Assembly (NCBI GenBank): GCA_016937695.1
Contig: JAFGWC010000016.1
Coordinates: forward strand, 1 to 64,000
DNA from: Bacteroidales bacterium
Lineage (GTDB): Bacteria; Bacteroidota; Bacteroidia; Bacteroidales; NBLH01
Length of the DNA: 64,000 bases
Direction of reading: 5' to 3'
Shown here: piece after piece, positions 27,435 to 35,920 of the stretch
Numbering within the stretch: the stretch's first letter is position 1
Layout of the letters: each line of letters opens with the position of its first letter
Made by a program: the position numbers and the translations under genes
Notes under the pieces: generated by a model
Seen by the model: the letters and a program-made list of their open reading frames with translations, nothing else
Told to the model about the DNA's origin: nothing
Database searches by the model: none

Positions 27435-29624
27435 TTATTGTATAGTTCTGTCATATTTTTTCTCTGAATGACAACCAGGGAAACAGGAGCCTCCGTTTTC
27501 CTGATTAATAAATTTAATTGGCATTTCCCAATTACCATAATTTGCTTTATCTTCTATAAGGTGTTCATTTTTAGATGAATGCATGTCATGACAGGTTATG
27601 CAATTTCTCCCTCTGTTTCCGTTAGTATGTAAAAAATGTAAATTTTGATCGCCATCTCTAAAGTTTGTTGCTGTTTTGCTATTTTTTTGTTCAATAAGTT
27701 CGCTAGTATGACAATTAAAACAGAGAGCGAAATTTTCTTTTGTTACAGGGGCATATGACCCAACAGGAAAATTGTCAATCAATAAATATTGATTGTTAGC
27801 CGCATGAGGGTTATGACACATTGAACATCCTTCATTTACTGGTCCGTGAATGTACACACTCGTTTCTAATTGCTTTTTAATATTTATTACGTTGCCTGTT
27901 TTTGATTTATACGTTTTGTTATGACAATTTAGGCATAAATCTTTTTCTTTTAATTTTAGGAAATTTGCCTCGCTTGATCCATGAGGCGAATGACAAGTTG
28001 TACATGATTTTTTATCATTAAGTGCCTTATGTCCAAATTGATAGCTATTAATTCTATTTATTAAGTCATCATGACAATCATAACATAAGCTTGGATTAGT
28101 TTTTGGAACTAAAAAACTCTCTTTTGCACTATGAGCATCATGACATTTAAAGCAATTTTCTTTTGCTGGCGCATGAACATATTTTGATATAATTGCCGTA
28201 CCTACATTATCGTGGCAGCCAAAGCATAATTCCGGCATTTTATTCTTTAAATATGAATCAAAATCCGATTGATGAGAATCGTGGCATTTATGACATCTTC
28301 CACTCTGAACAGGATTATGCACATTATCTCCTTCATTAATTTTTAAATCGTGATATTCTTTACATAGTTTTTCAGTACTTTTTTGAGTTAGTAAACTTTT
28401 ATTTTTAGAACCATGAGTAGCATGACACTTAATGCATTGTCCATCACCGGCTGGTTTATGAATATTTTTTTTAGTGTTAAAATCTTTATGGCAAGAATAG
28501 CACAAATTTGGAACTGTACCTGGTAATAAATAACTTTTTTTTGCACTATGCGGATTGTGGCATTTAAAGCAATTTTCTTTTGCCGGAGTATGAGTTTGTT
28601 TTAATTTCATTTCTTCGCTAACCGCGTCATGACAATTAAAACATAATTCCGGCATTTCTTGTTTCAAAAATGAATTATAGTCAGATTGATGCGGATCGTG
28701 GCATTTATTACATCTTCCGCCTTGAACAGGATTATGCACAATATCTTCTTCATCAATTTTTAAATCGTGGCATTCATTACATAAAGCAGCAGCCTTTTTC
28801 TGTTTAAGTAAATTTTTGTTATTAGAACCATGAGTTGTGTGGCATTTACTGCATTGTCCATCACCGGTTGGTTTGTGAATATTTTTTTTAGTGTTAAAAT
28901 CCTTATGGCAAGAAAAGCATAAATTTGGAACAGTATCCGGCAGCAAATAACTTTTTTTTGCACTATGCGGATTATGGCATTTAAAGCAATTTTCTTTAGC
29001 CGGAGTATGAGTTTGTTTTAATTTCATTTCTTCGCTAACAGTTTCATGACAATTAAAACATAATTCCGGCATATCTTGTTTCAAAAATGAATTATAGTCA
29101 GATTGATGTGGATTGTGGCATTTATGACAACTTCCGCTCTGAACAGGATTGTGCACAATATCTTCTTCATTAATTTTTAAATCATGACATTTATTACATA
29201 AAACTATAGTTTTTTTCTCATGTAATAATTTTCTGTTTTTCGAACTGTGTGGCGAATGACAGTCAATACATTTCCCTTCTTTTGATGGCTGATGCAGATT
29301 TTTTTTATTGTTTAAGTTATCATGGCAAGTATAACATAGTTCCGGCACTTTTTCTGTTAAAGAAAATCCTCCTATTCCTTTTTGAGGATGTTCATTTCCG
29401 TTAGCTTTATGGCATTTATTACATTCCTCTTCTGAAGGTTTGTGTTTATTTTTATTATTCATTAATTCACCATGGCATTGCAGACAGCTTTCATCAGCCA
29501 TGTTATTTATTGATAAATAATAATTAGAATCTAAAGATTTTATTTCATCAACTTTATTTTGATTTACAAAATTTAGATTAAAACTTGAAATCCATATTAA
29601 TATTGAAAATAGAGATATATCCAT
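27435..29624 (-). CDS. 26-site multihaem cytochrome c with three tandem six-site units
   Basis: 729 aa and almost nothing but haem sites: 25 CxxCH, one CxxxCH (CFPGCH, ten residues before the end) and one decayed site (CKEYH at 421-425). It has three 139-143-residue units. Units 1 and 2 (143-281 and 282-420) are nearly identical and have six sites each; unit 3 (from 421) is more diverged and starts with the lost site. Many sites are followed by NPH, a doubled-CxxCH-type pattern. The N-terminus (MDISLFSILIWISSFNLNF) is hydrophobic but lacks basic residues. It starts 9 nt after the beta-barrel gene's stop. It was probably made to span a long distance for electrons. Confidence 0.9.
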   Translation of the reverse strand: MDISLFSILIWISSFNLNFVNQNKVDEIKSLDSNYYLSINNMADESCLQCHGELMNNKNKHKPSEEECNKCHKANGNEHPQKGIGGFSLTEKVPELCYTCHDNLNNKKNLHQPSKEGKCIDCHSPHSSKNRKLLHEKKTIVLCNKCHDLKINEEDIVHNPVQSGSCHKCHNPHQSDYNSFLKQDMPELCFNCHETVSEEMKLKQTHTPAKENCFKCHNPHSAKKSYLLPDTVPNLCFSCHKDFNTKKNIHKPTGDGQCSKCHTTHGSNNKNLLKQKKAAALCNECHDLKIDEEDIVHNPVQGGRCNKCHDPHQSDYNSFLKQEMPELCFNCHDAVSEEMKLKQTHTPAKENCFKCHNPHSAKKSYLLPGTVPNLCYSCHKDFNTKKNIHKPAGDGQCIKCHATHGSKNKSLLTQKSTEKLCKEYHDLKINEGDNVHNPVQSGRCHKCHDSHQSDFDSYLKNKMPELCFGCHDNVGTAIISKYVHAPAKENCFKCHDAHSAKESFLVPKTNPSLCYDCHDDLINRINSYQFGHKALNDKKSCTTCHSPHGSSEANFLKLKEKDLCLNCHNKTYKSKTGNVINIKKQLETSVYIHGPVNEGCSMCHNPHAANNQYLLIDNFPVGSYAPVTKENFALCFNCHTSELIEQKNSKTATNFRDGDQNLHFLHTNGNRGRNCITCHDMHSSKNEHLIEDKANYGNWEMPIKFINQENGGSCFPGCHSEKKYDRTIQ
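27936..29198 (-). repeat. Three tandem ~417-bp coding repeats inside the 26-site cytochrome gene
   Basis: Unit 1 is 29198-28782, unit 2 is 28781-28365 and unit 3 is 28364-27936. Units 1 and 2 are very similar at DNA level (for example the coding of SDYNSFLKQ and KKSYLLP), so that duplication looks recent. Unit 3 is older by divergence. Recombination between copies would add or remove six haems at a time. Confidence 0.85.
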
Positions 29625-29632
29625 AGTAGAAG

Positions 29633-31594
29633 TTATAATTTAAATTTTCTGATAATTTTGCCGTAAACACTATTGAAATTTATTTTATCACCAAGGCGTG
29701 TTCGTCTGTAAACATCAATTCCAATTTCAAATGTCATTTGCCGATAACTGGTTTTAAATTCTCCTCGTCCTGTAATTAAGTCTAAATCAATTCCATCGCC
29801 TTGCTGATTTCTATATCCCATTTCAAAAGAAATTCCTGTTCGTAATCTGTGATTATAAGCTATCTTTCCTGTAACATCTGTATATTGTTGAGGTATTTTA
29901 TCAACAGTTTTTTCATAGTTTCTAATATTCCCATTTAATGAACATATTAGCTTTTTAAAAAATATTTTTTGAAAATTTGCATAATATCTTACCATTTGAT
30001 AAGGTATTATATTGCTGTTATAGTTATCATATTCTACTCCAATTCTGGCAAAGCCAAAGTCAAGTTTAGAGCCAATTAAAGTTTGAGTATATTTATTCAG
30101 AGTTATATCTTCAATATTAATAAAATTTACATAATCTTGTTTTGATGTATGAAAATAGAGTTCAAGCAATCTACCAAAAAGTACAATATTTGCATGAAAA
30201 GAATTATTGTTTGCATCGTACTGATATGAGCCAATTTGCATTGCAGTATAATCGATATAAACTGTTTCATTATTTTGAATTTGTCCGCCGGGAATACGTT
30301 GAATTTCGATAAATCCGTTTCTTTCAATGATAATATAATCAAAATCAAGCTGATAAATTATTGTAGATGAAATATCTTTTACAATAATTGTTGAAGGATC
30401 GATATTTTGCCTGTTTAATATTTCAATTTGTCCATTTGATAATACATGTTCTTCATTTAATTCGCTTACAAAATTATCTTGTGCATTCATAGTTTGATGA
30501 TGCCTGTAATATTTGTAAGAAAAAGAAAATCTTCCGGTGTGTATTTTTTTTGTATAATTAATATCCAAACCTGCTTTATTATTATACTCATCGTATACCG
30601 AATGATTGAGCTTATAGTATTCGTAATATATATTTGTTTTTAAACTTAAAAAAAGTTTATGCCGAATAGAAGCTTTAATTCTGTTCTGATTTAATTTTTG
30701 AGTTTCCTGATGTGTACTATTAAATTGATAATTGGCTAAAAATGTTAGTTTTAGCGGCAACTTCATTGATAATAGCTCATTAACCTGAAATCTTTGTAAT
30801 TTATTATTTCCTTCTTGATTAAAATTAGTAATTATAGATCTGAAATTATATTCTTTTTTTGTATCAAAATAAAAGTTATTTTTTAATGATAAATTATCAA
30901 TATTATTTTCAATTGGCAATAAATCGGCATCTTGCCTTATATAAATATCATGAGAGTAATTTAATTCATTAAAATCAAAATCAGTAAAGGATTTTGAAGC
31001 TTTTGCAAGTAAGTTTTTTTGATCCATTTTAAATACACGGACTGTAGTTACTTCTTCTTGTTCCCAAGAGTTTTGAGCATAGCTTACAGAGAATGGAAGA
31101 ATATCATTTTTATATGACATTCGGCCACCAAATCTGTTATAATTAGATATAATGTTGGTTGGCATTTCTCTATTATTGATGCTTTGATTGAAATTGGCAA
31201 ATGCATTTAAATTAATGTTTTTATTTTTAAAGAAAGTAGTACTTATATCAAGCTTTTTTAACGTTCTCATTTCTGAACGATTAGGAATTGCAAGATATTG
31301 GTCGGTTTTTGTTTCTGGACTATATTCAACATTTAAATCTAAAATCATAAATTTTGGATCCCAAAAATAACTTTTGGTTTTTAAGCTAATTCCTCCCAAA
31401 AAATAAGTGCTTTCATTAAATTCATTAAACTGATTAAACGTGGTTTCGTTTCCTCTGTAGTAAGTACTGAAATTTATGTCTCCATTTAAATTTGTCAGAT
31501 TCCAAAGACCTGCTGATATAATAGGTTCTTGAGCAAAAATGCTTGTTTTTAATATTAAAAATAAAACGATATATGTAAATTTATTTGTTTTCAA
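29633..31594 (-). CDS. Outer-membrane beta-barrel, probable porin of a porin-cytochrome conduit
   Basis: 653 aa, signal peptide ending SIFAQ. The rest has no TM helix or Cys. It consists of alternating aromatic/polar strands (INFSTYYRGNETTF, FSFSYKYYRHHQT, LKLTFLANYQFNST, GISFEMGYRNQQGD) and ends KIIRKFKL, as in large outer-membrane barrels. It lies between a 9-haem lipoprotein and a 26-site cytochrome with gaps of under 10 nt. That is the arrangement of porin-cytochrome conduits (for example MtrB-type systems) that let cytochromes meet through the outer membrane. I see no direct sequence match to MtrB, so the role rests on context. Confidence 0.75.
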   Translation of the reverse strand: MKTNKFTYIVLFLILKTSIFAQEPIISAGLWNLTNLNGDINFSTYYRGNETTFNQFNEFNESTYFLGGISLKTKSYFWDPKFMILDLNVEYSPETKTDQYLAIPNRSEMRTLKKLDISTTFFKNKNINLNAFANFNQSINNREMPTNIISNYNRFGGRMSYKNDILPFSVSYAQNSWEQEEVTTVRVFKMDQKNLLAKASKSFTDFDFNELNYSHDIYIRQDADLLPIENNIDNLSLKNNFYFDTKKEYNFRSIITNFNQEGNNKLQRFQVNELLSMKLPLKLTFLANYQFNSTHQETQKLNQNRIKASIRHKLFLSLKTNIYYEYYKLNHSVYDEYNNKAGLDINYTKKIHTGRFSFSYKYYRHHQTMNAQDNFVSELNEEHVLSNGQIEILNRQNIDPSTIIVKDISSTIIYQLDFDYIIIERNGFIEIQRIPGGQIQNNETVYIDYTAMQIGSYQYDANNNSFHANIVLFGRLLELYFHTSKQDYVNFINIEDITLNKYTQTLIGSKLDFGFARIGVEYDNYNSNIIPYQMVRYYANFQKIFFKKLICSLNGNIRNYEKTVDKIPQQYTDVTGKIAYNHRLRTGISFEMGYRNQQGDGIDLDLITGRGEFKTSYRQMTFEIGIDVYRRTRLGDKINFNSVYGKIIRKFKL

Positions 31595-31599
31595 TAGTA

Positions 31600-32088
31600 T
31601 TATTTTATTTTAATAAACATTTTATTATTTCCGCCATGCGGATTGTGACATTCCGTACAATTTATTTCCTTATTTTTATGATAATCATTTTCAAAAATCA
31701 ATGCTTCATCATGACAATTGAAGCATAGTTTCTGTCCTTCGAATAATAGTAAATTTTTAGTTTGTTTTATATGCGGACTGTGACATGCTGTGCAATGGCC
31801 GCCTGCAACAGGGCCATGTACAAATTCATCAATATTATTAAAATTTTCATGGCATTTATAGCAAGAAGCTATTTTTGCAAGATATCGGTTTTCGCCACCG
31901 TGTGGGTCATGACATTCGGTGCAATTTGTTATATTAATGTTTAAATGATATTTATTTCTAAAAACTAAAACTGAATCATGACATTGAATACACAATTGTT
32001 GAGATTGACGAATTAGTAAATTTTTTGATTTTGATTTATGCGGGTTATGACAAGATGTACAGAATCCACCACCAACAGGCCCATGCAC
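31600..32088 (-). CDS. C-terminal part of a 9-haem lipoprotein cytochrome (frameshift fragment)
   Basis: Seven CxxCH sites in 162 aa: CTSCH, CIQCH, CTECH, CYKCH, CTACH, CFNCH and CTECH, most followed by NPH or DPHGG. The open frame begins with a GTG at 32088, but the same frame is readable further upstream and includes one more site (CYNCH). It joins the N-terminal lipoprotein fragment (32154-32441) if one A is added in the AAA at 32164-32166. Intended product: about 280 aa, nine haems. It ends 6 nt before the beta-barrel gene, so the two probably act together. Confidence 0.82.
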   Translation of the reverse strand: MHGPVGGGFCTSCHNPHKSKSKNLLIRQSQQLCIQCHDSVLVFRNKYHLNINITNCTECHDPHGGENRYLAKIASCYKCHENFNNIDEFVHGPVAGGHCTACHSPHIKQTKNLLLFEGQKLCFNCHDEALIFENDYHKNKEINCTECHNPHGGNNKMFIKIK

Positions 32089-32153
32089 ATATGAGAAATT
32101 ATCGTTAAAATTTTCATGGCAATTATAACAAAGTTTTGGTTGTGGCTCAATAG

Positions 32154-32441
32154 TTAACCCATCTTTCGTTGATCATGGCAACTCTCGCAATTTCTTTTTT
32201 GATATGGTGAATGAAAAACAAATTGAGGCTCAGTTGCTTTTGTGGATAAGTTTAAATCCGAATTAAAGTCAACTAATTTACTTGTGTTTTTTGTAAGTAC
32301 TGTGTTTTCATTTGATACTTCTGGAACACCATCAAAAATAAATGATAATACTTTATAACTTTTTTGAGGCGTGCAAGCTATTAAATAAATAGTAATTATT
32401 ACTAAAAAAAGTAACAGATATTTTTTTCGGTTTAAAAGCAT
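32154..32441 (-). CDS. N-terminal part of the 9-haem lipoprotein cytochrome (frameshift fragment)
   Basis: 95 codons. Lipoprotein signal (KYLLLFLVIITIYLIAC, lipid Cys at 23), a polar linker and one haem site, CESCH, then a premature stop 6 codons later. Inserting one base at 32164-32166 reads on as QRKDGLTIEPQPKLCYNCH into the downstream fragment. The lipid anchor places the intended protein on a membrane, most likely the outer membrane beside the beta-barrel. It starts 6 nt after the NHL-repeat gene stop. Confidence 0.8.
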   Translation of the reverse strand: MLLNRKKYLLLFLVIITIYLIACTPQKSYKVLSFIFDGVPEVSNENTVLTKNTSKLVDFNSDLNLSTKATEPQFVFHSPYQKRNCESCHDQRKMG

Positions 32442-32446
32442 TTATT

Positions 32447-33514
32447 TTATTGTTGTATTTTTTTAGGTTCTACATAACCATAAATGCTTAATTTATTATC
32501 ACCATAAATATTTGTAACAAGAATTAAATATTTAAGATTATATCTTTTGTCTACATATTTTTCAAAATATTTAATGTTTTCATAATCAATATCTACTTTT
32601 GCAGGCAAAGCCATACTGCCCGCGCCATTATATGCACCTCCAAAAAACATTAATAGTTGTTTGTTTTTATTAAATATTTGAATATTTTGAAATGCAGCGT
32701 CAACTACATACAAATTTGATTCTTTATCAAGAGAAATTCCTTTTGGTCTTACAAATTGTCCAATATTTTTGCCGTAACTACCAACAAAACCGGTATAAGT
32801 TCCGTCATGATTGTATATTTTTACATTAAAACTGCCAAAATCAGTAACATATACTTTATCATCTGTAACACTTATGTTAGATGGCTGATTTAAATAAGCT
32901 TCAGAATCGTTTTCTACATTTGGGAATTGATATAAAGCTTTGAAAGTTGAATCATTTTCATAAACATTTATTTTATGATTTTTTAAATTTGCAACCCAAA
33001 TTTTATTGTTTTTCACAAAAATATCAGTTGGCTTAAAGTTTTCAATATCGCCAAAAGCGTTGATATAATTGCCAGCTTTATCAAACACAACAATTTGTTG
33101 ACGATTTCCATCTGCTACATATAAATATTCTTTTTCGTCAACAAAACAACTTAAAGGAAGCTTTAATTGGCCTCTGCCTTTTGGAATGAAGTAGTCAAAA
33201 TTACTATTTATCAAATCTATAATTACAATTCCTTTTATTCCGGTGTCGCAAATGTAAATTTTGCCATTATTAATTTTTATACCATAAGGTTTAAGAAATG
33301 ATTTTGGCTTGTCTTCTCCAAATATAAATTTATTAAGTGCTGATTGATTTCCTTCGATATCAAGAGAGCTGTTTATACTTGTAAGAAATTGAATACGTGC
33401 AGTATCCGGAGGTGAAGGGAAAAAAGTGTATTCTCTTTCAATTGCATGTTTTGTTGTTTGTCTTGAGCATGACAAACAAAATATTAAAAGAGTAACCGTT
33501 AGGATAAATAACAA
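32447..33514 (-). CDS. NHL-repeat (six-bladed propeller) lipoprotein; start region frameshifted
   Basis: A 6-bladed beta-propeller: repeats include IKINNGKIYICDTGIKGIVI, YLYVADGNRQQIVVFD, GSFNVKIYNHDG and NLYVVDAAFQNIQIFN. The mature start FFPSPPDTARIQFLTS is a signature often seen in propeller proteins encoded with multihaem cytochromes. The frame's first usable codon is a TTG at 33514. The natural ATG at 33528 is followed by eight A; nine A would give MKKKSLLFILTVTLLIFCLSC, a proper lipoprotein signal. Function is unknown; it may bind or shield a partner of the conduit. Confidence 0.82.
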   Translation of the reverse strand: MLFILTVTLLIFCLSCSRQTTKHAIEREYTFFPSPPDTARIQFLTSINSSLDIEGNQSALNKFIFGEDKPKSFLKPYGIKINNGKIYICDTGIKGIVIIDLINSNFDYFIPKGRGQLKLPLSCFVDEKEYLYVADGNRQQIVVFDKAGNYINAFGDIENFKPTDIFVKNNKIWVANLKNHKINVYENDSTFKALYQFPNVENDSEAYLNQPSNISVTDDKVYVTDFGSFNVKIYNHDGTYTGFVGSYGKNIGQFVRPKGISLDKESNLYVVDAAFQNIQIFNKNKQLLMFFGGAYNGAGSMALPAKVDIDYENIKYFEKYVDKRYNLKYLILVTNIYGDNKLSIYGYVEPKKIQQ

Positions 33515-33528
33515 AGATTTTTTTTCAT
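33515..33528 (-). pseudogene. Poly-A start segment of the NHL lipoprotein, out of frame by one base
   Basis: ATG (33528-33526) followed by A8 (33525-33518). As written this frame stops after nine codons (MKKNLCYLS). One extra A restores the lipoprotein signal of the gene below. Translation from the downstream TTG would give a signal peptide without basic residues, so the ATG is the more natural start. Confidence 0.6.
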
Positions 33529-33550
33529 TTCGAATAATTTATTTCAACAA

Positions 33551-33574
33551 GAAAGGCGATTTTAAATCGCCCTT
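33551..33574 (-). terminator. Terminator/attenuator after the 4-haem cytochrome gene
   Basis: Minus-strand GGGCGATTT-AA-AATCGCCTTTCTTG forms a stable GC-containing stem followed by a short T-rich tail. It lies about 27 nt past the stop of the 4-haem cytochrome and 23 nt before the ATG of the NHL gene. It would cap the abundant short transcript and let some read through into the conduit genes. Confidence 0.6.
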
Positions 33575-33600
33575 CGAAAATTGTATCAACTTTATGTTTA

Positions 33601-34185
33601 CTATTTATCGTGGCAAGTTAAACATAGTGCACTACCAGCATTCGGCATTCTTAAGAAATGGCCGTGAGTATTGTCATGAACATTGTGGCAAGAGGCGCAT
33701 TCCATTCTTCCTGCAAACAAAAGGGCGGCTGGAGGGGCATTTAATCCGCCGTCTGCTGTAACCAGCGCAGCGTCATATGTAAACCCAATTGGATGATCAT
33801 TGCTTAAATTAATACCTAAATTAGCTCCACCTGGAATATAATTTGTGCCATTATCAACACCACCAAAATTTTCAAGAGCAATTGTACCATCATGGCAGCT
33901 TAGGCATAATAAGGAGTTTGCAGCTGGTTGTCCAGTAGTAGCATTAAATGTGCTGCTAGTTGTGTTATCATATAATGTATATGTGGCAGTAGTTATTTCG
34001 TGGTTCCATAAAGGAGCCTGATCAGAGGCTATACCATTGTGAGGAGTGTGGCATACGATACAAATTTCACCATTTGCCCATGCGTTACCCGAAAAATCAT
34101 GACCAGTGCCTGTAATCTGTCCTATACTTAGATTTGCAAAAGTAAATACAAGAAATAATGTAAGAAATAAGTTTAACTTTTTCAT
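33601..34185 (-). CDS. Secreted 4-haem cytochrome c
   Basis: 194 aa, signal peptide ending LSIGQ. Four CxxCH: CIVCHTPH, CLSCHDGT, CASCHNVH and CLTCHDK at the very C-terminus. The pattern CxxCHTPH...APLWNHE...YTLYDN...CLSCHDGT...DHPIGF matches the first half of the 12-site cytochrome at 37653-39311, so the two are related. It has its own long upstream region with a paired palindrome (34467-34500) and a candidate sigma54 promoter. It is probably a periplasmic shuttle feeding the conduit. Confidence 0.92.
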   Translation of the reverse strand: MKKLNLFLTLFLVFTFANLSIGQITGTGHDFSGNAWANGEICIVCHTPHNGIASDQAPLWNHEITTATYTLYDNTTSSTFNATTGQPAANSLLCLSCHDGTIALENFGGVDNGTNYIPGGANLGINLSNDHPIGFTYDAALVTADGGLNAPPAALLFAGRMECASCHNVHDNTHGHFLRMPNAGSALCLTCHDK

Positions 34186-34230
34186 AAGTATGAGTTTAAA
34201 ATTGGTTTAAATTTAAAGTATAAAAATAAA

Positions 34231-34246
34231 ACCAAACAACATACCA
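34231..34246 (-). promoter_or_regulatory. Candidate sigma54 promoter of the 4-haem cytochrome gene
   Basis: Minus-strand TGGTATGTTGTTTGG matches TGGCACG-N4-TTGC at 8 of 11 fixed positions with correct -24/-12 spacing. The ATG would be about 45 nt downstream of the start site. The adjacent regulator is a sigma54-type NtrC protein, which makes the reading plausible. Confidence 0.4.
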
Positions 34247-34466
34247 AATAAGCTAATTGTTTGAATATGAGGAATTAATGCTAATTTATTTTATTATTGA
34301 TAAATTATAGAAATATAATATAATCTAACAAAACAGCATCAGTAAATACCGGTTTTTAGTATAATAATATAAAGTTACATGTAAAGTGTTAAATATCAGG
34401 CATGTTAGATAACATTTTTTTAAATGATTGAGAAAATATTTATAAAATTTGACATTGTTTTAGCGT

Positions 34467-34500
34467 GGGTTATTTGACTCAAATATGCGTTATATAACCC
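34467..34500. promoter_or_regulatory. Paired palindromic motif, possible enhancer site for the adjacent NtrC regulator
   Basis: GGGTTATTTGACTC (34467-34480) and GCGTTATATAACCC (34487-34500) are two copies of a GGGTTATTTAACCC-like site, 20 nt centre to centre. The pair as a whole is also an inverted repeat. It lies about 225-255 nt upstream of the candidate -24 box, between the NtrC gene and the 4-haem cytochrome. The rest of this 324-nt gap shows no gene. Confidence 0.45.
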
Positions 34501-34509
34501 TATTCTGGA

Positions 34510-35883
34510 TTAAAGCTTATATTTTTTTTGTTTATATCTTAATGTATCTCTTGAAATTCCTAATAGTTTTGATGCTTTAGTCTGGTTATTATCAGATTTT
34601 TGTAAAGCTTTTATTATAAGCTGTTTTTCTAATTCATAAAGTGAAATACCTTCGTTTGGTAATTCAAAATTATATTTATTATGAACAATAGTAGATGTTT
34701 GTTTTACATTACTAATTTCTCCCGGCAGATCGTTTAAATACAAAGTGTTATTTGTTTCCAAGATTATAGCGCGTTCAATAACATTTCGCAATTCTCTTAT
34801 ATTTCCAGGCCAATTATATTGCATTAATGCTTTTTTAGCTTCAGGCTCAATACTTTTTACCTTTTTACCAAACTGGGAATTAAAAAGCTCTATAAAATAA
34901 TCAATTAAAAGCGGAACATCTTCTTTTCTTTCTCTTAAAGGTGGTAAAGTTATTTGAAATACTTTAAGTCGATAATAAAGATCTTCTCTAAATGTTTTAT
35001 CTGCAATTGATTTTAATATATCTTTATTTGTAGCTGCGATAATTCTTACATTTACAGGAATGTCAACCGTTCCACCTAAACGTCGCACATATCTATTTTC
35101 AAGAACACCAAGTAATTTAACTTGTGTAGAAATATTTATTTCACCAATTTCATCTAAAAAAACTGTGCCGTTTTCAGCAATTTCAAAAAGGCCTTTTTTT
35201 AGTTTTTTTGCATCTGTAAATGCTCCTTTTTCATATCCGAATAATTCACTTTCTAATAGTGTTTCTGGTAATGAAGAACAATTTATTGTAACAAATGGTT
35301 TTTCATTTCTGTTGCTTTCATTATGAATTGATCTTGCAAATACGTCTTTACCACTTAGGCTTTCACCAAGAAGAAGAATTGTTGTAGATTCTGTTTTTGC
35401 AATTTTTTTTGATAAATTTATTATGTCTTTTATTTTTTTTGATTGGCATACAATATCTTTAAAAGTTAATTTGTCATTCTGTTGGCGTTTTAGAATTTGA
35501 ATTTCTTTATTTATATTTATTTTATTTTTAATATTATCGATAATAATATTAATTTCTTCAAATGAAAAAGGTTTATTAATGTATTCAAAAGCACCAAGTT
35601 TCATAGCTTCTACAGCCATTTCAATTGATCCATAGGCTGTCATGAAAACAATAATAATTTCATCATCAATTGATTTAATTTTAGAAATTACTTCTAATTC
35701 TTGCATTTTAGGCAGCCTGTTATCCACAAAAATAACATCCGGATAATGAAGTTCAAATAATTTTAACCCTTCTTCACCGGTTTCTGCTGTAAATACTTTA
35801 TGTCCTTTTGAGCTTAATTGTTTTTCAAAAGACCATCGTATTAGTTTTTCATCATCAATAAATAAAATTCTCAAAGGTTTCAT
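34510..35883 (-). CDS. Sigma54-dependent NtrC-family response regulator
   Basis: 457 aa. Receiver domain with acidic Asp10/Asp11 and phospho-acceptor Asp54 (VIFVDNRLP). The AAA+ domain has Walker A GESLSGKD (about 173-180), the sigma54-contact loop GAFTDAKK (about 218-225) and Walker B with FLDEIGEI. The C-terminal Fis-type HTH is NQTKASKLLGISRDTLRYK. With the haem-sensing kinase upstream it forms a two-component pair. Likely targets are the flanking cytochrome genes and the 4Fe-4S/NrfD operon, which carry similar upstream palindromes. Confidence 0.94.
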   Translation of the reverse strand: MKPLRILFIDDEKLIRWSFEKQLSSKGHKVFTAETGEEGLKLFELHYPDVIFVDNRLPKMQELEVISKIKSIDDEIIIVFMTAYGSIEMAVEAMKLGAFEYINKPFSFEEINIIIDNIKNKININKEIQILKRQQNDKLTFKDIVCQSKKIKDIINLSKKIAKTESTTILLLGESLSGKDVFARSIHNESNRNEKPFVTINCSSLPETLLESELFGYEKGAFTDAKKLKKGLFEIAENGTVFLDEIGEINISTQVKLLGVLENRYVRRLGGTVDIPVNVRIIAATNKDILKSIADKTFREDLYYRLKVFQITLPPLRERKEDVPLLIDYFIELFNSQFGKKVKSIEPEAKKALMQYNWPGNIRELRNVIERAIILETNNTLYLNDLPGEISNVKQTSTIVHNKYNFELPNEGISLYELEKQLIIKALQKSDNNQTKASKLLGISRDTLRYKQKKYKL

Positions 35884-35906
35884 GTATTAATTTTAAATTG
35901 TTTCAT

Positions 35907-35920
35907 GTGTTATTTAACTT
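35907..35920. promoter_or_regulatory. Weak copy of the GGGTTATTTAACCC-like motif
   Basis: GTGTTATTTAACTT matches 11 of 14 positions and lies just upstream of the NtrC start codon (24 nt), next to the fold-back element. It could mediate autoregulation. A chance match in AT-rich DNA is possible. Confidence 0.25.

Noticed and set aside
27314-27538. 74-codon minus-strand frame spanning the end of the 26-site cytochrome and the start of the cytochrome-OmpA gene
   Set aside because: It is a by-product of the nine-T frameshift: it runs out of frame through the cytochrome end and then reads MKKFIFF before the shift. No independent protein signature.
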